64,000 nt of DNA from an uncultured Clostridia bacterium (GCA_934177725.1 CAKPPO010000005.1:11861-75860), one strand, 5' to 3'. Positions 28,676 through 37,454 are shown, numbered from the stretch's first letter. Translations and numbers: made by a program. The notes: generated by a model from the letters alone, not told the origin.

Positions 28676-29791
28676 TTATAAATTTTCCAATATTTTTTTC
28701 TTTTCTTTTTCAAATTCTTCCTCAGTTATTATTCCTTGCTCTTTCATTAATTTTAACTTCATCAATTTGTTTTTGAATTCTGCCATTTCATCTCTTTTTT
28801 CATCATCTTTAGCCAAATTTACTGTTTCTTTTGCAGCTTCTCCTACTGCATTTCCTACTGTTCCTGCTATTCCTGTAGCAACTCCTAAGCCAATTCCCAT
28901 ATTAGCAAATTCGCCAACACCTTCATTTTCTGCCATTTTTTCAGTTGCATTATATAAACGTTCTTCTCTATATGTATAGCCTTCTATCTTTCGTTTTTCT
29001 GCTAATGCTTCTGCTTCAATTATTGTTTTTTGTTTTTCTGTTTCTTGGTCTATTAGTCCTACTTTTTGTCGCAAATTTGCTTCTGCGACATCTGAATATT
29101 GTCTTATATGTAGGTCTTTAAATTTTTCATATGCGACTTCTCCTTCTGGTTTTGCAATTGTTGTAACAAAGAAATGATTTAATTTTAAACCATACTCTTT
29201 AAAATCCTCTACTAAAGATTTGTGTAATTCTTCTGAAATTTCTCCCATGTGAGAATCTACTTCAAAAATACTAAAATCTGCTTCTTGCATTGTCTTTGCT
29301 ATATAAGGCTTTATTTTTGCCATTAAAAATGCTCTAAATTTTTGAACTAATGCTGTTTGTGTAAGTTCTGTTTCAGTACCAACTACTTTTATAAGCAATT
29401 TTCTTGAATCCTCAACACTTATAACCATCTCTCCACTTGCACCAATATTTAGTGGAAATTGATATTTTGGTTCAACATATTGTACTTGAGAATCTGTTCC
29501 CCATTTTATATTCATTTGTTCTGTTTTATTTATAAAATAAATTTCACAATGATATGGTGTTTCTCCTCCTGTTGCTTTTTTAAAAAATCTACTTAAAAGA
29601 GGCATATTTTGTGTTTCTAGAGTATATCTTCCAGCTTCAAATAAATCAAGTGCTTGTCCATTCATAAAAAACACTGCTTCTTGTGATTCATGAACTATTA
29701 GCTGTGCTCCTGTTTTAAAGTCTTCTATTGGCGATTTCCATATAAATGTAGTATTATCACCCTCATATTTTATAACTTGTGTTAGTGACAT
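28676..29791 (-). CDS. SPFH (YdjI/virion-core-like) protein with C-terminal SHOCT
   Basis: A 371-residue protein. The first about 230 residues look like the bacterial SPFH/Band 7 family annotated as YdjI or virion core protein ('FKTGAQLIVHESQEAVFFMNG', 'NIGASGEMVISVEDSRKLL', 'LNHFFVTTIAKPEGE'). A Gly/Ala-rich hydrophobic stretch follows ('GVGEFANMGIGLGVATGI'), and a SHOCT motif ends the protein ('LKLMKEQGIITEEEFEKEKK'). SPFH proteins form ring-like membrane scaffolds. It leads the operon with two TIR proteins, which suggests that it organises or gates them at the membrane; this is inference. AGGAGG is well placed. Confidence 0.85.
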   Translation of the reverse strand: MSLTQVIKYEGDNTTFIWKSPIEDFKTGAQLIVHESQEAVFFMNGQALDLFEAGRYTLETQNMPLLSRFFKKATGGETPYHCEIYFINKTEQMNIKWGTDSQVQYVEPKYQFPLNIGASGEMVISVEDSRKLLIKVVGTETELTQTALVQKFRAFLMAKIKPYIAKTMQEADFSIFEVDSHMGEISEELHKSLVEDFKEYGLKLNHFFVTTIAKPEGEVAYEKFKDLHIRQYSDVAEANLRQKVGLIDQETEKQKTIIEAEALAEKRKIEGYTYREERLYNATEKMAENEGVGEFANMGIGLGVATGIAGTVGNAVGEAAKETVNLAKDDEKRDEMAEFKNKLMKLKLMKEQGIITEEEFEKEKKKILENL

Positions 29792-29820
29792 TGTTTTCCC
29801 TCCTATATTTCTTTTTAATT

Positions 29821-29849
29821 ATTTTATATTACTTTTAGTCAAAAATCAA
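29821..29849 (-). promoter_or_regulatory. Promoter of the SPFH-TIR operon
   Basis: Minus-strand TTGATT (29849-29844), 17-base spacer, TAAAAT (29826-29821), about 30 bases before the first gene. Confidence 0.5.
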
Positions 29850-30016
29850 CAATTCTTCCTTTATAATGACAAAAAATTTCATTATATTCAATTCCTTAGT
29901 ATAACGCAGCATTGACGCTTAAAATAATCATTATTATTACATTTTAAATTTTATCTTTTCTATTTTCTTTTTCCTTATAAAGTAGTATAATGCATATACT
30001 ATAAAAGGAGATAAAA

Positions 30017-30874
30017 ATGGATAGATATAATGTTACAAAAAAAGCTGGATTGCTAGGTATACTTGGCAATTTGTTTTTATTAATTATAAAGGGAAGTATT
30101 GGTTTTATTTGCAATTCACAAGCTATGATAGCAGATGCTGCCAATAGTGCTGGTGATATTTTTGCCTCTATTATGACATGGGTAGGAAACAAAATAGCAA
30201 GTGAGCCACAAGACGACTCTCACAATTTTGGTCATGGAAAAGCTGAATATATATTTTCACTTTTTATAAGTATTTCTATGATTGTTGTTGCTTTTAAACT
30301 TTTTTATGACTCAATTATGACTTTAATATACGGAAGTACTATTACTTTCTCTTGGTTTTTAGTTGTTGTTTGTATAATCACTATTTTAGTAAAATTTAGT
30401 TTGTTTATCTACACTAATAAACTTTGTAAAAAATATAATAATATTTTGTTAGAAGCAAATAGTAAAGATCATAGAAATGATTGTATTGTTACAACATTTA
30501 CTCTTATTTCAATTTTAGCTACTTTAGTTGGTATAACCTTTTTAGATGGCATAGTTGGAACTGGAATTTCTATTTGGATTGCTATTACTGGTTTTAAGAT
30601 ATTTATAGAAAGCTATAACGTTTTAATGGATGAATCTATAGATGAAGAAACAAAAGATTTGATTTTACGCTATGTTAAAAATTATAAAGAAATTCAGAAA
30701 ATTGAACATATTTCTTCCGCTCCTGTTGGTTACCAATATATTGTTGTTTTGACAATTTGTGTGGATGGTAATATGAGTACTTTTGAAAGCCATAAATTGG
30801 CTGATAATTTGGAAAAAGATATAACTTCTTTGGAAAAAGTCTATAATACTATAGTTCATGTAAATCCAATTTAG
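30017..30874 (+). CDS. Cation diffusion facilitator, probably manganese exporter
   Basis: A 285-residue CDF-family membrane protein with six predicted helices (about 12-200) and a C-terminal cytoplasmic domain. The family mark 'HNFGHGKAEYI' is present. The metal site in helix 2 reads 'NSAGD' (NxxxD) and in helix 5 'DHRND' (DxxxD). This Asn/Asp combination is typical of manganese CDFs (MntE-like) rather than zinc exporters with two DxxxD/HxxxD sites; that specificity is inferred from the motif. It is preceded by AAAGGAG and stands alone. Confidence 0.88.
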   Translation: MDRYNVTKKAGLLGILGNLFLLIIKGSIGFICNSQAMIADAANSAGDIFASIMTWVGNKIASEPQDDSHNFGHGKAEYIFSLFISISMIVVAFKLFYDSIMTLIYGSTITFSWFLVVVCIITILVKFSLFIYTNKLCKKYNNILLEANSKDHRNDCIVTTFTLISILATLVGITFLDGIVGTGISIWIAITGFKIFIESYNVLMDESIDEETKDLILRYVKNYKEIQKIEHISSAPVGYQYIVVLTICVDGNMSTFESHKLADNLEKDITSLEKVYNTIVHVNPI

Positions 30875-30983
30875 ATTTTTTAAATTTTAGGGACGGGCTT
30901 AAAAATTTAACTTCAAAAATATTGACTAACAAATTCTAGTGCTATATAATCAAATCAATAAAATTGTTGTAGGAGGTATTCTT

Positions 30984-31277
30984 ATGGAACATGTAGTAAC
31001 TTACACAGATATTCCTACTATTTTAAGCATAAAAATTAATGAAAGCATTGGATACGTTAATAATGTCTACTTTCGGATAAATGACATTGTAATTGGAAAT
31101 TTGGAATGGTCTGGAAGAGCTATATTAAGGAATGGTACTCGTTATAGTATTTTTTCTACTAACTACACTTTTCCTTATTGTTGTAGAAACCAACAGCTTC
31201 GTTATACTTATGAAGTAAATGGTTCTTTCCGTATTACTGATCCAATTATATTCGATGTTGAAAATTTTTATTGCTAA
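30984..31277 (+). CDS. Small hypothetical protein
   Basis: A 97-residue protein with start at 30984 behind GTAGGAGGT. It begins MEHVVTYTDIPTILSIKI and is rich in beta-prone residues, with a 'YCCRNQQLRYTY' stretch and a final Cys. No membrane segment or signal peptide is visible and I do not recognise a family. It is a single-gene unit with a strong terminator directly after it. The codon use and ribosome binding site support a real gene. Confidence 0.65.
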   Translation: MEHVVTYTDIPTILSIKINESIGYVNNVYFRINDIVIGNLEWSGRAILRNGTRYSIFSTNYTFPYCCRNQQLRYTYEVNGSFRITDPIIFDVENFYC

Positions 31278-31284
31278 AAAATAA

Positions 31285-31327
31285 AAATGCATAGAAGTTT
31301 ACAATTGTAATCTTCTATGCATTTTTT
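31285..31327 (+). terminator. Strong terminator after the 97-residue gene
   Basis: AAATGCATAGAAG pairs with CTTCTATGCATTT, followed by TTTATAT. Repeat copy B starts at this T-run on the opposite strand. Confidence 0.85.
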
Positions 31328-31417
31328 ATATAGTAAGAAATTTCTGTACTAGATAAATATGGCAAGCCTTAGATTTTCTTAAAATTTATATTTGTTAAAA
31401 AATCTTAGGTTTGCTTT
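31325..31417 (-). repeat. Structured interspersed repeat, copy B
   Basis: On the minus strand: hairpin 1 (CCTAAGATTTTTT facing AGAAAATCTAAGG), then GCCATATTTATCTAGTACAG and AAATTTCTTACTATATAAAAAA. It matches copy A closely in hairpin 1 and the linker, but hairpin 2 is nearly lost. It lies between the clpC stop and a terminator. Confidence 0.75.
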
Positions 31418-31418
31418 T

Positions 31419-33872
31419 TTATTTTATTTCAATCTCGCCATCTTTATTTAATCCTATTTTTACTTCCTTATCCTTTAAAATTTTTCCATCTAATATAGCT
31501 TCAGCAATCTTATCCTCTAACAAGTTTTGTATTGTCCTTTTTAGTGGTCTTGCTCCATAATTTGCATCTATACCTTTTTCAATTATTTTGTCTTTTACAG
31601 CATCTTCTATTTTTATTTTAATATTTTGTACTTCCATACGTTTTATTACTTGTTTTAGCATAATATCTACTATTTGTCTCATTTCTTCTTTTTGTAATTT
31701 ATGGAATACAATAATTTCATCTATACGATTAATAAATTCTGGTTTGAATTCCTTTTTTAATTCTGCAAGAACATCTTTTTTAATGTCTTCATATTCTTTT
31801 TTATCTTCTTTATTTTCTTCTTTAGAAGTAAATCCTAATGTTTTCTTATCTGTAATTAATCTTGCTCCTATGTTTGAAGTCATTATTATTACTGTATTTT
31901 TGAAGTTAACTGTTCTACCATTACTATCTGTTAATCTACCATCATCTAATATTTGTAAAAGCATATTCATTACATCTGGATGTGCCTTTTCTATTTCATC
32001 AAATAGTATAACAGAATATGGATTTCTACGTATTTTCTCTGTTAATTGTCCTCCCTCTTCAAAACCTACATATCCTGGAGGTGAACCTATTAATTTTGAA
32101 ACACTATGTCCTTCCATATATTCAGACATATCAATTCTTATCATTGAATCTTCATTTCCAAATAAACTTTCTGCTAATGCTTTTGAAAGTTCTGTTTTAC
32201 CTACACCTGTAGGACCTAAGAATAAGAATGAACCTATTGGTCTGTTTGGATCTTTTAATCCAACTCTACCACGTCTTATTGCTTTTGCAACTGCCTCTAC
32301 TGCTTCATTTTGACCAACTACTCTTTCATGTAATGACTTTTCTAAGTTTCTTAATTTTTCGTTTTCATCTTGTGTCAATTTCTTTACTGGAATTCTAGTC
32401 CAGCTAGAAATTACTTCTGCAATATCTTCCTCTGTTAAAGTTATTACTTCTTTACTATTTTTGCTTTCCCATTTTTGTTTTTCTTTTTCTAACTTATCTT
32501 TTGCCTCGTGTTCTTTGTCCCTTAAAGTTGCAGCTTTTTCGAAATCTTGACTTCTAACTGCTTCCTCTTTTTCTTTACTTATTGCACTAATTTCCTCTTC
32601 TAATTTTTTCAAACTATCTGGCACTGTATATGCTCTCATTCTTACTTTTGATGCTGCTTCATCTATAAGATCTATTGCTTTATCTGGCAAAAATCTATCA
32701 TTAATATATCTTACAGATAAATCAACTGCTGCTTTCATAGCTTCCTCTGTAATTTTTACATTATGATGTGCTTCATATTTATCTTTTATTCCTTCTAGTA
32801 TTTTTAAAGTATCTTCTGATGATGGTTCTGTAACTGTTACAGGGCTAAATCTTCTTTCTAATGCACTATCTTTTTCAATATATTTTCTATATTCATTTAA
32901 TGTAGTTGCACCAATTAATTGAATTTCTCCTCTTGCTAATAATGGTTTTAATATATTTGCTGCATCTACTGCACCTTCTGCTGAACCTGCACCAACTATA
33001 GTATGAATTTCATCTATAAATAAAATAACATCTTTTGCTTTTTTTACTTCATTTAAGCATTTTTTTATTCTATCTTCGAAGTCTCCTCTATATTTTGCAC
33101 CAGCTACCATGCTAGTAATATCAAGAGTTACTACTCTTTTATCTTTTAAACTTTCTGGCACATCTCCTGCTACTATTTTTTGTGCTAGCCCTTCTACAAC
33201 TGCTGTTTTACCAACACCTGGTTCACCTATTAAACAAGGATTATTTTTCATTCTTCTAGAAAGTATTTGTATAACTCTTTCTATTTCATTTTTTCTACCA
33301 ATAACAGGATCTAATTTTCCTTCTATTGCTCTTTTAGTTAAGTCTGTTCCATACTGATTCAAAGTTTGAGTTTGGTTATAACTTGCTCCTACTTTTGAAT
33401 TTGTAGATTTTTTGTCTTCATTTAATATGCTTTCATCATCATTTAATACTTTTATTATTTCATTGTATAATTTTTGTGGATTTACATTTAAGTTTAATAA
33501 TATACGAACTGCTACACTATCTCCTTCACGCATAATTCCAATTAGTAAATGTTCTGTTCCTATAAAATCTGAACCTAATTTTTTTGCCTCTATAAATGCT
33601 GTTTCTATAACTCTTTTTGTTCTTGGTGTAAATCCTAAAATTTCTTCTTCTCCTATTTCTTCGTTTTTACCAACTAAAGCATCTATTTGTTCTTCTATTT
33701 GCTCTGGCGTAATTCCTTGGTTTTCTAGGACTTTGCTTGCAACTCCAGAACCTTCTTTTAAAAGACCATATAACAAGTGTTCTGTTCCTATATAATTATG
33801 GCCAAATTCTAAAGCTATTCTGTTTGCATATTCAATTGCTTTTTCTGCTCTTTTTGTAAATTTATACATCAT
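31419..33872 (-). CDS. clpC: ATP-dependent Clp protease ATP-binding subunit ClpC
   Basis: An 817-residue Hsp100 unfoldase. The N domain with two Clp repeats covers about 1-145, the first AAA+ module has 'GEPGVGKTAVVEG', a UVR/M-domain coiled coil lies near 420-460, and the second AAA+ module has 'FLGPTGVGKTELSKAL'. It works with McsB, which marks proteins with phosphoarginine, and with ClpP. Start placed at the ATG at 33872 behind GGAAGGTG. It is the last gene of the ctsR-mcsA-mcsB-clpC operon and is under CtsR control. Confidence 0.97.
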   Translation of the reverse strand: MMYKFTKRAEKAIEYANRIALEFGHNYIGTEHLLYGLLKEGSGVASKVLENQGITPEQIEEQIDALVGKNEEIGEEEILGFTPRTKRVIETAFIEAKKLGSDFIGTEHLLIGIMREGDSVAVRILLNLNVNPQKLYNEIIKVLNDDESILNEDKKSTNSKVGASYNQTQTLNQYGTDLTKRAIEGKLDPVIGRKNEIERVIQILSRRMKNNPCLIGEPGVGKTAVVEGLAQKIVAGDVPESLKDKRVVTLDITSMVAGAKYRGDFEDRIKKCLNEVKKAKDVILFIDEIHTIVGAGSAEGAVDAANILKPLLARGEIQLIGATTLNEYRKYIEKDSALERRFSPVTVTEPSSEDTLKILEGIKDKYEAHHNVKITEEAMKAAVDLSVRYINDRFLPDKAIDLIDEAASKVRMRAYTVPDSLKKLEEEISAISKEKEEAVRSQDFEKAATLRDKEHEAKDKLEKEKQKWESKNSKEVITLTEEDIAEVISSWTRIPVKKLTQDENEKLRNLEKSLHERVVGQNEAVEAVAKAIRRGRVGLKDPNRPIGSFLFLGPTGVGKTELSKALAESLFGNEDSMIRIDMSEYMEGHSVSKLIGSPPGYVGFEEGGQLTEKIRRNPYSVILFDEIEKAHPDVMNMLLQILDDGRLTDSNGRTVNFKNTVIIMTSNIGARLITDKKTLGFTSKEENKEDKKEYEDIKKDVLAELKKEFKPEFINRIDEIIVFHKLQKEEMRQIVDIMLKQVIKRMEVQNIKIKIEDAVKDKIIEKGIDANYGARPLKRTIQNLLEDKIAEAILDGKILKDKEVKIGLNKDGEIEIK

Positions 33873-33916
33873 TGTAATCACCTTCCTTAATTTGAAATTT
33901 TATAAAATATAATCTT

Positions 33917-34930
33917 CTATTTTTCATTAACTAATTGTTTTATAACTTCTGCTCTTTTTATATCTCTTTGATTTGCGTCTAACACTTTTCCTAAATATTT
34001 TTGTAAATTTGCAGGTTTTGTATATAACATCATCTTTTTTACTTTCGTATCATTTAATTCTGTTATAACACCTAAATCTGTACCTAATTTCACACTTGAT
34101 ATCAAATTACTACATTCATCTGAATCTAATTTTCTTGCATTTGTTAAAATACCATATGAACGATATACTTTATCTTCTAAATCCATTCCATTTTTAGCCA
34201 AATATTTTCTTGCTAAACGTTCTTGTTCCATTACTTTTCTTGTTATATTTTCTAGGTTTGTAACTATTTCTTCCTCACTTATACCTAAAGTTTGAATATT
34301 AGAAATTTGGTAAATGTCGCCCTTACTTTGTGAATCTTCACCATATAAACCACGGATTGTCATTCCAAAATTATTTACTATATGAAGTACCTTACTTAGG
34401 TTTCCTGTTATTTTTAGTGCTGGTAAATGTACCATAACAGATGCTCTTAAACCTGTACCTACATTTGTTGGACAGGCTGTTAAAAATCCATACTCTTTTT
34501 TATAGCTAAATCCCAACAATTCATTTAATTTTTCATCTAGTTCAATTGCTAGATTCAATGTATCTTTAAGTTCTAATCCACTAGAAAATACTTGAATTCT
34601 CATGTGATCTTCTTCATTTAGCATAATGCAAATATTTTCTTCATCATTTATTAAAATTGCTTCTTCCTCTTTTGCAAGTGCCATTTCTGGACTTATAATA
34701 TGTTTTTCTACTAAAGCCATTTTTGTAATATCATCCATGTCTTTTAAATACATAAATTTAAGTCCATAGCCTATGCTAGGAGTTACAAATTTAATTTTTT
34801 CTAACATTTTTTCTCTATCTTGTTTTGTCATTCTTATTTTAAAAGGAAACTCTTTTATATTTCTTGCAAATCTAATGCGAGAACTAAGAATAACATCTGA
34901 ATCTTTTCCATTTTCTAAATACCAATTCAT
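33917..34930 (-). CDS. mcsB: Protein arginine kinase McsB
   Basis: A 337-residue member of the guanidino kinase fold that phosphorylates arginine residues on proteins to target them to ClpCP. Motifs: 'VILSSRIRFARNIKEFPF', 'EDHMRIQ', 'LTACPTNVGTGLRASVMVHLP' and 'RGLYGEDSQSKGDIYQISN'. It lies between mcsA and clpC and needs McsA for full activity. The length is somewhat shorter than the about 355 residues usual in Bacillus. Confidence 0.96.
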   Translation of the reverse strand: MNWYLENGKDSDVILSSRIRFARNIKEFPFKIRMTKQDREKMLEKIKFVTPSIGYGLKFMYLKDMDDITKMALVEKHIISPEMALAKEEEAILINDEENICIMLNEEDHMRIQVFSSGLELKDTLNLAIELDEKLNELLGFSYKKEYGFLTACPTNVGTGLRASVMVHLPALKITGNLSKVLHIVNNFGMTIRGLYGEDSQSKGDIYQISNIQTLGISEEEIVTNLENITRKVMEQERLARKYLAKNGMDLEDKVYRSYGILTNARKLDSDECSNLISSVKLGTDLGVITELNDTKVKKMMLYTKPANLQKYLGKVLDANQRDIKRAEVIKQLVNEK

Positions 34931-35000
34931 ATTTTCACCTACTTATTTATTATATTTTTTGTTTTATTGTTATCTCAAAATAACATAAGCATTTTATATT

Positions 35001-35564
35001 TTATTCATTATTTAATTTTTTTATTTCATCTCTTGTTTTTGCTGCATCTTCATATCTTTCTTCTTTTATCTCTTGTTTTAATCTATTCTGTAATTCTTTA
35101 ACTTTTTCATCTTTTTCATTTGTTTTATCTTCTTTAATTACTTGTTCTTCTGCTTTTATACTATCGTTTTGTGTTTCATTAGTATTAAGCATTTTTGCTT
35201 TTCTTCCTACATGTCTATTTACTCCATGTATATTTTTTAATAAGTTATCAATTTTATCTTCAAAAGTAGTGTAACATTCGTCACAACCAAACTTTCCATT
35301 TTTAATAAAATCTTCATAACTCATTTTACATTTATCGCAAATAAGTTTTTCGTTTCTTGCTATACTTGGCATAAATAAACTTTCATCATCATCAAATATA
35401 TCTTCCAAGAAATTTGAAAAATTAATTGGCATATCAAAAGATATATTATTTATACCTAATTCATTTGCACATTTTTCGCATAAATTCATTTGTTTTTTTA
35501 CGCCATTTGTAATTTGTGTATATTTAATATTTGCTTCATTGTTTCCACAATTTTCACATAACAT
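35001..35564 (-). CDS. mcsA: McsA, zinc-finger activator of McsB
   Basis: A 187-residue protein with four CxxC zinc-binding pairs ('CENCGN', 'CEKCAN', 'CDKCKMS', 'CDECYT') in the first two thirds and a UVR motif at the C-terminus ('LQNRLKQEIKEERYEDAAKTRDEI' region). It activates McsB and helps release CtsR. Start placed at the ATG at 35564, nine bases after AGGAG. Second gene of the clpC operon. Confidence 0.94.
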   Translation of the reverse strand: MLCENCGNNEANIKYTQITNGVKKQMNLCEKCANELGINNISFDMPINFSNFLEDIFDDDESLFMPSIARNEKLICDKCKMSYEDFIKNGKFGCDECYTTFEDKIDNLLKNIHGVNRHVGRKAKMLNTNETQNDSIKAEEQVIKEDKTNEKDEKVKELQNRLKQEIKEERYEDAAKTRDEIKKLNNE

Positions 35565-35687
35565 GTTAATCAACTCCTTTATAATTTTTTATTTTTTTGT
35601 TTCATACTCTGTCCTAAATTGGTAACATATCAAAGTTTTTAACTGTTTCTTTCTGCACAAAAGTTACAATTTAACTTTTTCTAATTG

Positions 35688-36134
35688 CTACTCAATTAAA
35701 TTTACTAACATATTTTTAAATATTCTCGCTCTTAATTCATCTCTAGTCGGTTGTTCTATTTTTAGTACATTATCACTTGTTGCTACTTTTAAAAGTTTTG
35801 CTTCAATAGTATTTACCATGTTGTATGATAAAAAGTTACTAATAAATATATCTACTTCTTGAGCTGTTAAAGAGTCTTCAATACTATTAATAATATGCAT
35901 AAAATAATTGCTTTTAGTAATATTTACTTTCTTTATTTTTATAGAGCCTCCACCTCCACGTTTACTTTCTACATAATAACCTTGTGAAGGTTTAAATCTT
36001 GTTGCTATTACATAATTTATTTGAGATGGCACGCAATTAAATCTTTGTGCTAAATCATTTCTTTGTATTTCTACTAAATCATCTTCTTCAAATAAATCTT
36101 TTATAAAACCTTCTATCATATCTGACATTCTCAT
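35688..36134 (-). CDS. ctsR: Heat-shock repressor CtsR
   Basis: A 148-residue winged-helix repressor. 'LAQRFNCVPSQINYVIATRFKPSQGYYVESKRGGGG' is the conserved DNA-binding region with the Gly-rich wing; only part is quoted in motif form. The C-terminal half is the dimerisation and McsB-interaction domain. It represses its own operon through a box at 36169-36186. First gene of ctsR-mcsA-mcsB-clpC. Confidence 0.96.
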   Translation of the reverse strand: MRMSDMIEGFIKDLFEEDDLVEIQRNDLAQRFNCVPSQINYVIATRFKPSQGYYVESKRGGGGSIKIKKVNITKSNYFMHIINSIEDSLTAQEVDIFISNFLSYNMVNTIEAKLLKVATSDNVLKIEQPTRDELRARIFKNMLVNLIE

Positions 36135-36168
36135 TTTCTTACCACCTCTTATTTTTATCGTTTTTGAC

Positions 36169-36186
36169 TTTGACTTTCTTTGACCT
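36169..36186 (-). promoter_or_regulatory. CtsR operator
   Basis: Minus strand AGGTCAAAGAAAGTCAAA matches the direct-repeat CtsR box (GGTCAAA-N3-GTCAAA type). It lies just downstream of the -10 box, so bound CtsR would block transcription start. Confidence 0.88.
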
Positions 36187-36194
36187 ATAATATT

Positions 36195-36222
36195 ATTATA
36201 GCATCAAATTTTATAAAGTCAA
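36195..36222 (-). promoter_or_regulatory. Promoter of the ctsR operon
   Basis: Minus-strand TTGACT (36222-36217), 16-base spacer, TATAAT (36200-36195), followed by the CtsR box. Confidence 0.8.
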
Positions 36223-36299
36223 CACTTTTTATTTACTTTTTTTATTTTTTATATTATAATTATTTTGCTTTACTATAATATTGTAAAGGAGGTATTAGT

Positions 36300-36407
36300 A
36301 TGGGAACAAGACACAACATTGTTCATGTTTCTCTTAAGAAACACAGCTGGTTCTCTATAGGCGGTTTCCATCCTGAAATTGATAAGGGTTTTCATCCTAA
36401 TATTTGA
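36300..36407 (+). CDS. Short peptide with repeated GFHP motif
   Basis: A perfect AAAGGAGG site, seven bases before ATG, leads a 35-codon frame: MGTRHNIVHVSLKKHSWFS, then 'IGGFHPEIDKGFHPNI'. The phrase GFHPxI occurs twice. It ends at TGA; if TGA were read through the frame would go on for eight codons ('RPDKECGN') to a TAA. A TATAAT box at 36274-36279 and a clean terminator at 36451-36482 define a tiny transcript. It could be a signalling or antimicrobial precursor peptide, but no processing genes are adjacent and I do not recognise it. Confidence 0.5.
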   Translation: MGTRHNIVHVSLKKHSWFSIGGFHPEIDKGFHPNI

Positions 36408-36450
36408 AGGCCTGACAAAGAATGTGGAAACTAAAAACTAAAACCGGACA

Positions 36451-36482
36451 GGAGCCTTGTTATTTAAGGCTCCTTCTTTTTT
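36451..36482 (+). terminator. Terminator of the GFHP peptide gene
   Basis: GGAGCCTT pairs with AAGGCTCC, then TTCTTTTTT. Confidence 0.85.
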
Positions 36483-36622
36483 GTCATTTTGTCCATCTGA
36501 TTTGCCTTATCTTTTTGTTTTTCTAATGTAAGCCATGCAAAATATGATGAGACAAACTCCCCATATTTTGTTGTGTCTTCATTATCAATTAAATTTTCTT
36601 CATCTTCTGATTTCAAGTTCAT
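36464..36622 (-). CDS. Small acidic/basic hypothetical protein
   Basis: A 52-residue frame starting MNLKSEDEENLIDNEDTTKY, then 'GEFVSSYFAWLTLEKQKDKA' and a Lys-rich end. The acidic first half and basic second half are unusual. The ribosome binding site (AAAGGA, 14 bases away) is weak, and the end of the gene overlaps the terminator of the convergent peptide gene. Codon use is like the neighbours. No family recognised; moderately likely to be real. Confidence 0.45.
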   Translation of the reverse strand: MNLKSEDEENLIDNEDTTKYGEFVSSYFAWLTLEKQKDKANQMDKMTKKKEP

Positions 36623-36784
36623 AAAATTTTTTATTCCTTTCTATTATCTTTTTGTAGCCAATTTATTTTATCCAATTTTAATGTTGTTTTATTCCTCCAT
36701 ATTTAATAATTATAGTGTGTATTTTTTTTATTTTTCTATTCTTAATTTTTAGTATATTATCTTTGTTTTTGCAAAAAATAAAAA

Positions 36785-36805
36785 TCTCACATATATTATG
36801 TGAGA
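36785..36805. terminator. Terminator overlapping the stop of the 64-residue gene
   Basis: TCTCACAT pairs with ATGTGAGA; on the minus strand it is followed by TTTTTATTTTTT. Confidence 0.75.
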
Positions 36806-36990
36806 CTTTTATTTCTTCGTAACTCATTTAATTTTTCTTTAATTTTTTTTGAAGCTTCTTTGGTAGGAATATTTATATACATTCCATAGATTTCATGGAA
36901 ACCCACCTTTGCATTCAAATTTTGTGCAAATTTTATTAATTCATCTTTTTGCATAGCATTTAAGCTGTTTCCCACAGAAATTACTTCCAT
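36796..36990 (-). CDS. Small hypothetical protein, 64 residues
   Basis: Starts MEVISVGNSLNAMQKDELIK and ends 'KEKLNELRRNKSLT'. It is a soluble alpha/beta-looking protein with a 'GFHEIYGMYINIPTKEAS' centre. No known family comes to mind. AGGAAA precedes the ATG. It is a single-gene unit: a terminator overlaps its last codons, and it lies divergently from the SASP gene at 37168. Confidence 0.6.
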   Translation of the reverse strand: MEVISVGNSLNAMQKDELIKFAQNLNAKVGFHEIYGMYINIPTKEASKKIKEKLNELRRNKSLT

Positions 36991-37074
36991 AGTTTTTCCT
37001 CCATATAAAAAGCCAATTTATGGTTACATAATTATTATAACACATTTTTTATCTTTTTTCTACATTTTTTACCA

Positions 37075-37103
37075 GTTTATTTTAATTTTTTTTGAACATT
37101 CTA
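37075..37103 (+). promoter_or_regulatory. Sigma-G-like promoter of SASP gene 1
   Basis: GTTTA, 17-base spacer, CATTCTA. The -10 fits the CATnnTA pattern of sigma-G promoters. The same two boxes with the same spacing precede the second SASP gene. Confidence 0.6.
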
Positions 37104-37167
37104 TATATTGAAAAACATTAAACTGTTTTTTAAGAAAATTAAATTCTTATTTTAGGAGGTGAAAAAA

Positions 37168-37368
37168 ATGACAAACTCAAATTATAAAGTAGTTCCAGGA
37201 GCTAGCGAAGCTTTAAACAAATTCAAATATGAAGTAGCTTCAGAAGTTGGTGTAAACTTAAAACAAGGATACAATGGAGATATATCTGCAAGAGACGCTG
37301 GTAGAATCGGTGGAAACATGGTTAAAAAATTAATAGAAACAGCTGAAAGACAAATGGCTAACAAATAG
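37168..37368 (+). CDS. Alpha/beta-type small acid-soluble spore protein 1
   Basis: A 66-residue SASP that coats and protects DNA in the dormant spore. The germination protease site is 'YEVASEVGV' and the second conserved block is 'GDISARDAGRIGGNMVKKLI'. ATG at 37168 is preceded by AGGAGGTG. It is a single-gene unit with a sigma-G-like promoter and a terminator at 37425-37454, and has a close paralog 400 bases downstream. Confidence 0.96.
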   Translation: MTNSNYKVVPGASEALNKFKYEVASEVGVNLKQGYNGDISARDAGRIGGNMVKKLIETAERQMANK

Positions 37369-37424
37369 TTAATTTTATCAAATTTAAGTACAGGAGTTTA
37401 TTTTTTGCCTTTATACATAAAGTT

Positions 37425-37454
37425 AAAGACAGGAAGTAAATTCCTGTCTTTTTA
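37425..37454 (+). terminator. Terminator of SASP gene 1
   Basis: AAAGACAGGAA pairs with TTCCTGTCTTT. Confidence 0.85.

Noticed and set aside
30885..30905. AGGGACGGG trace after the CDF gene
   Set aside because: It shares the core of the GGGACGG palindromes but forms no clear hairpin; probably a decayed copy or chance.
31588..32313. A 241-codon open frame antisense to clpC
   Set aside because: It is a by-product of the codon pattern of clpC, which is certain.
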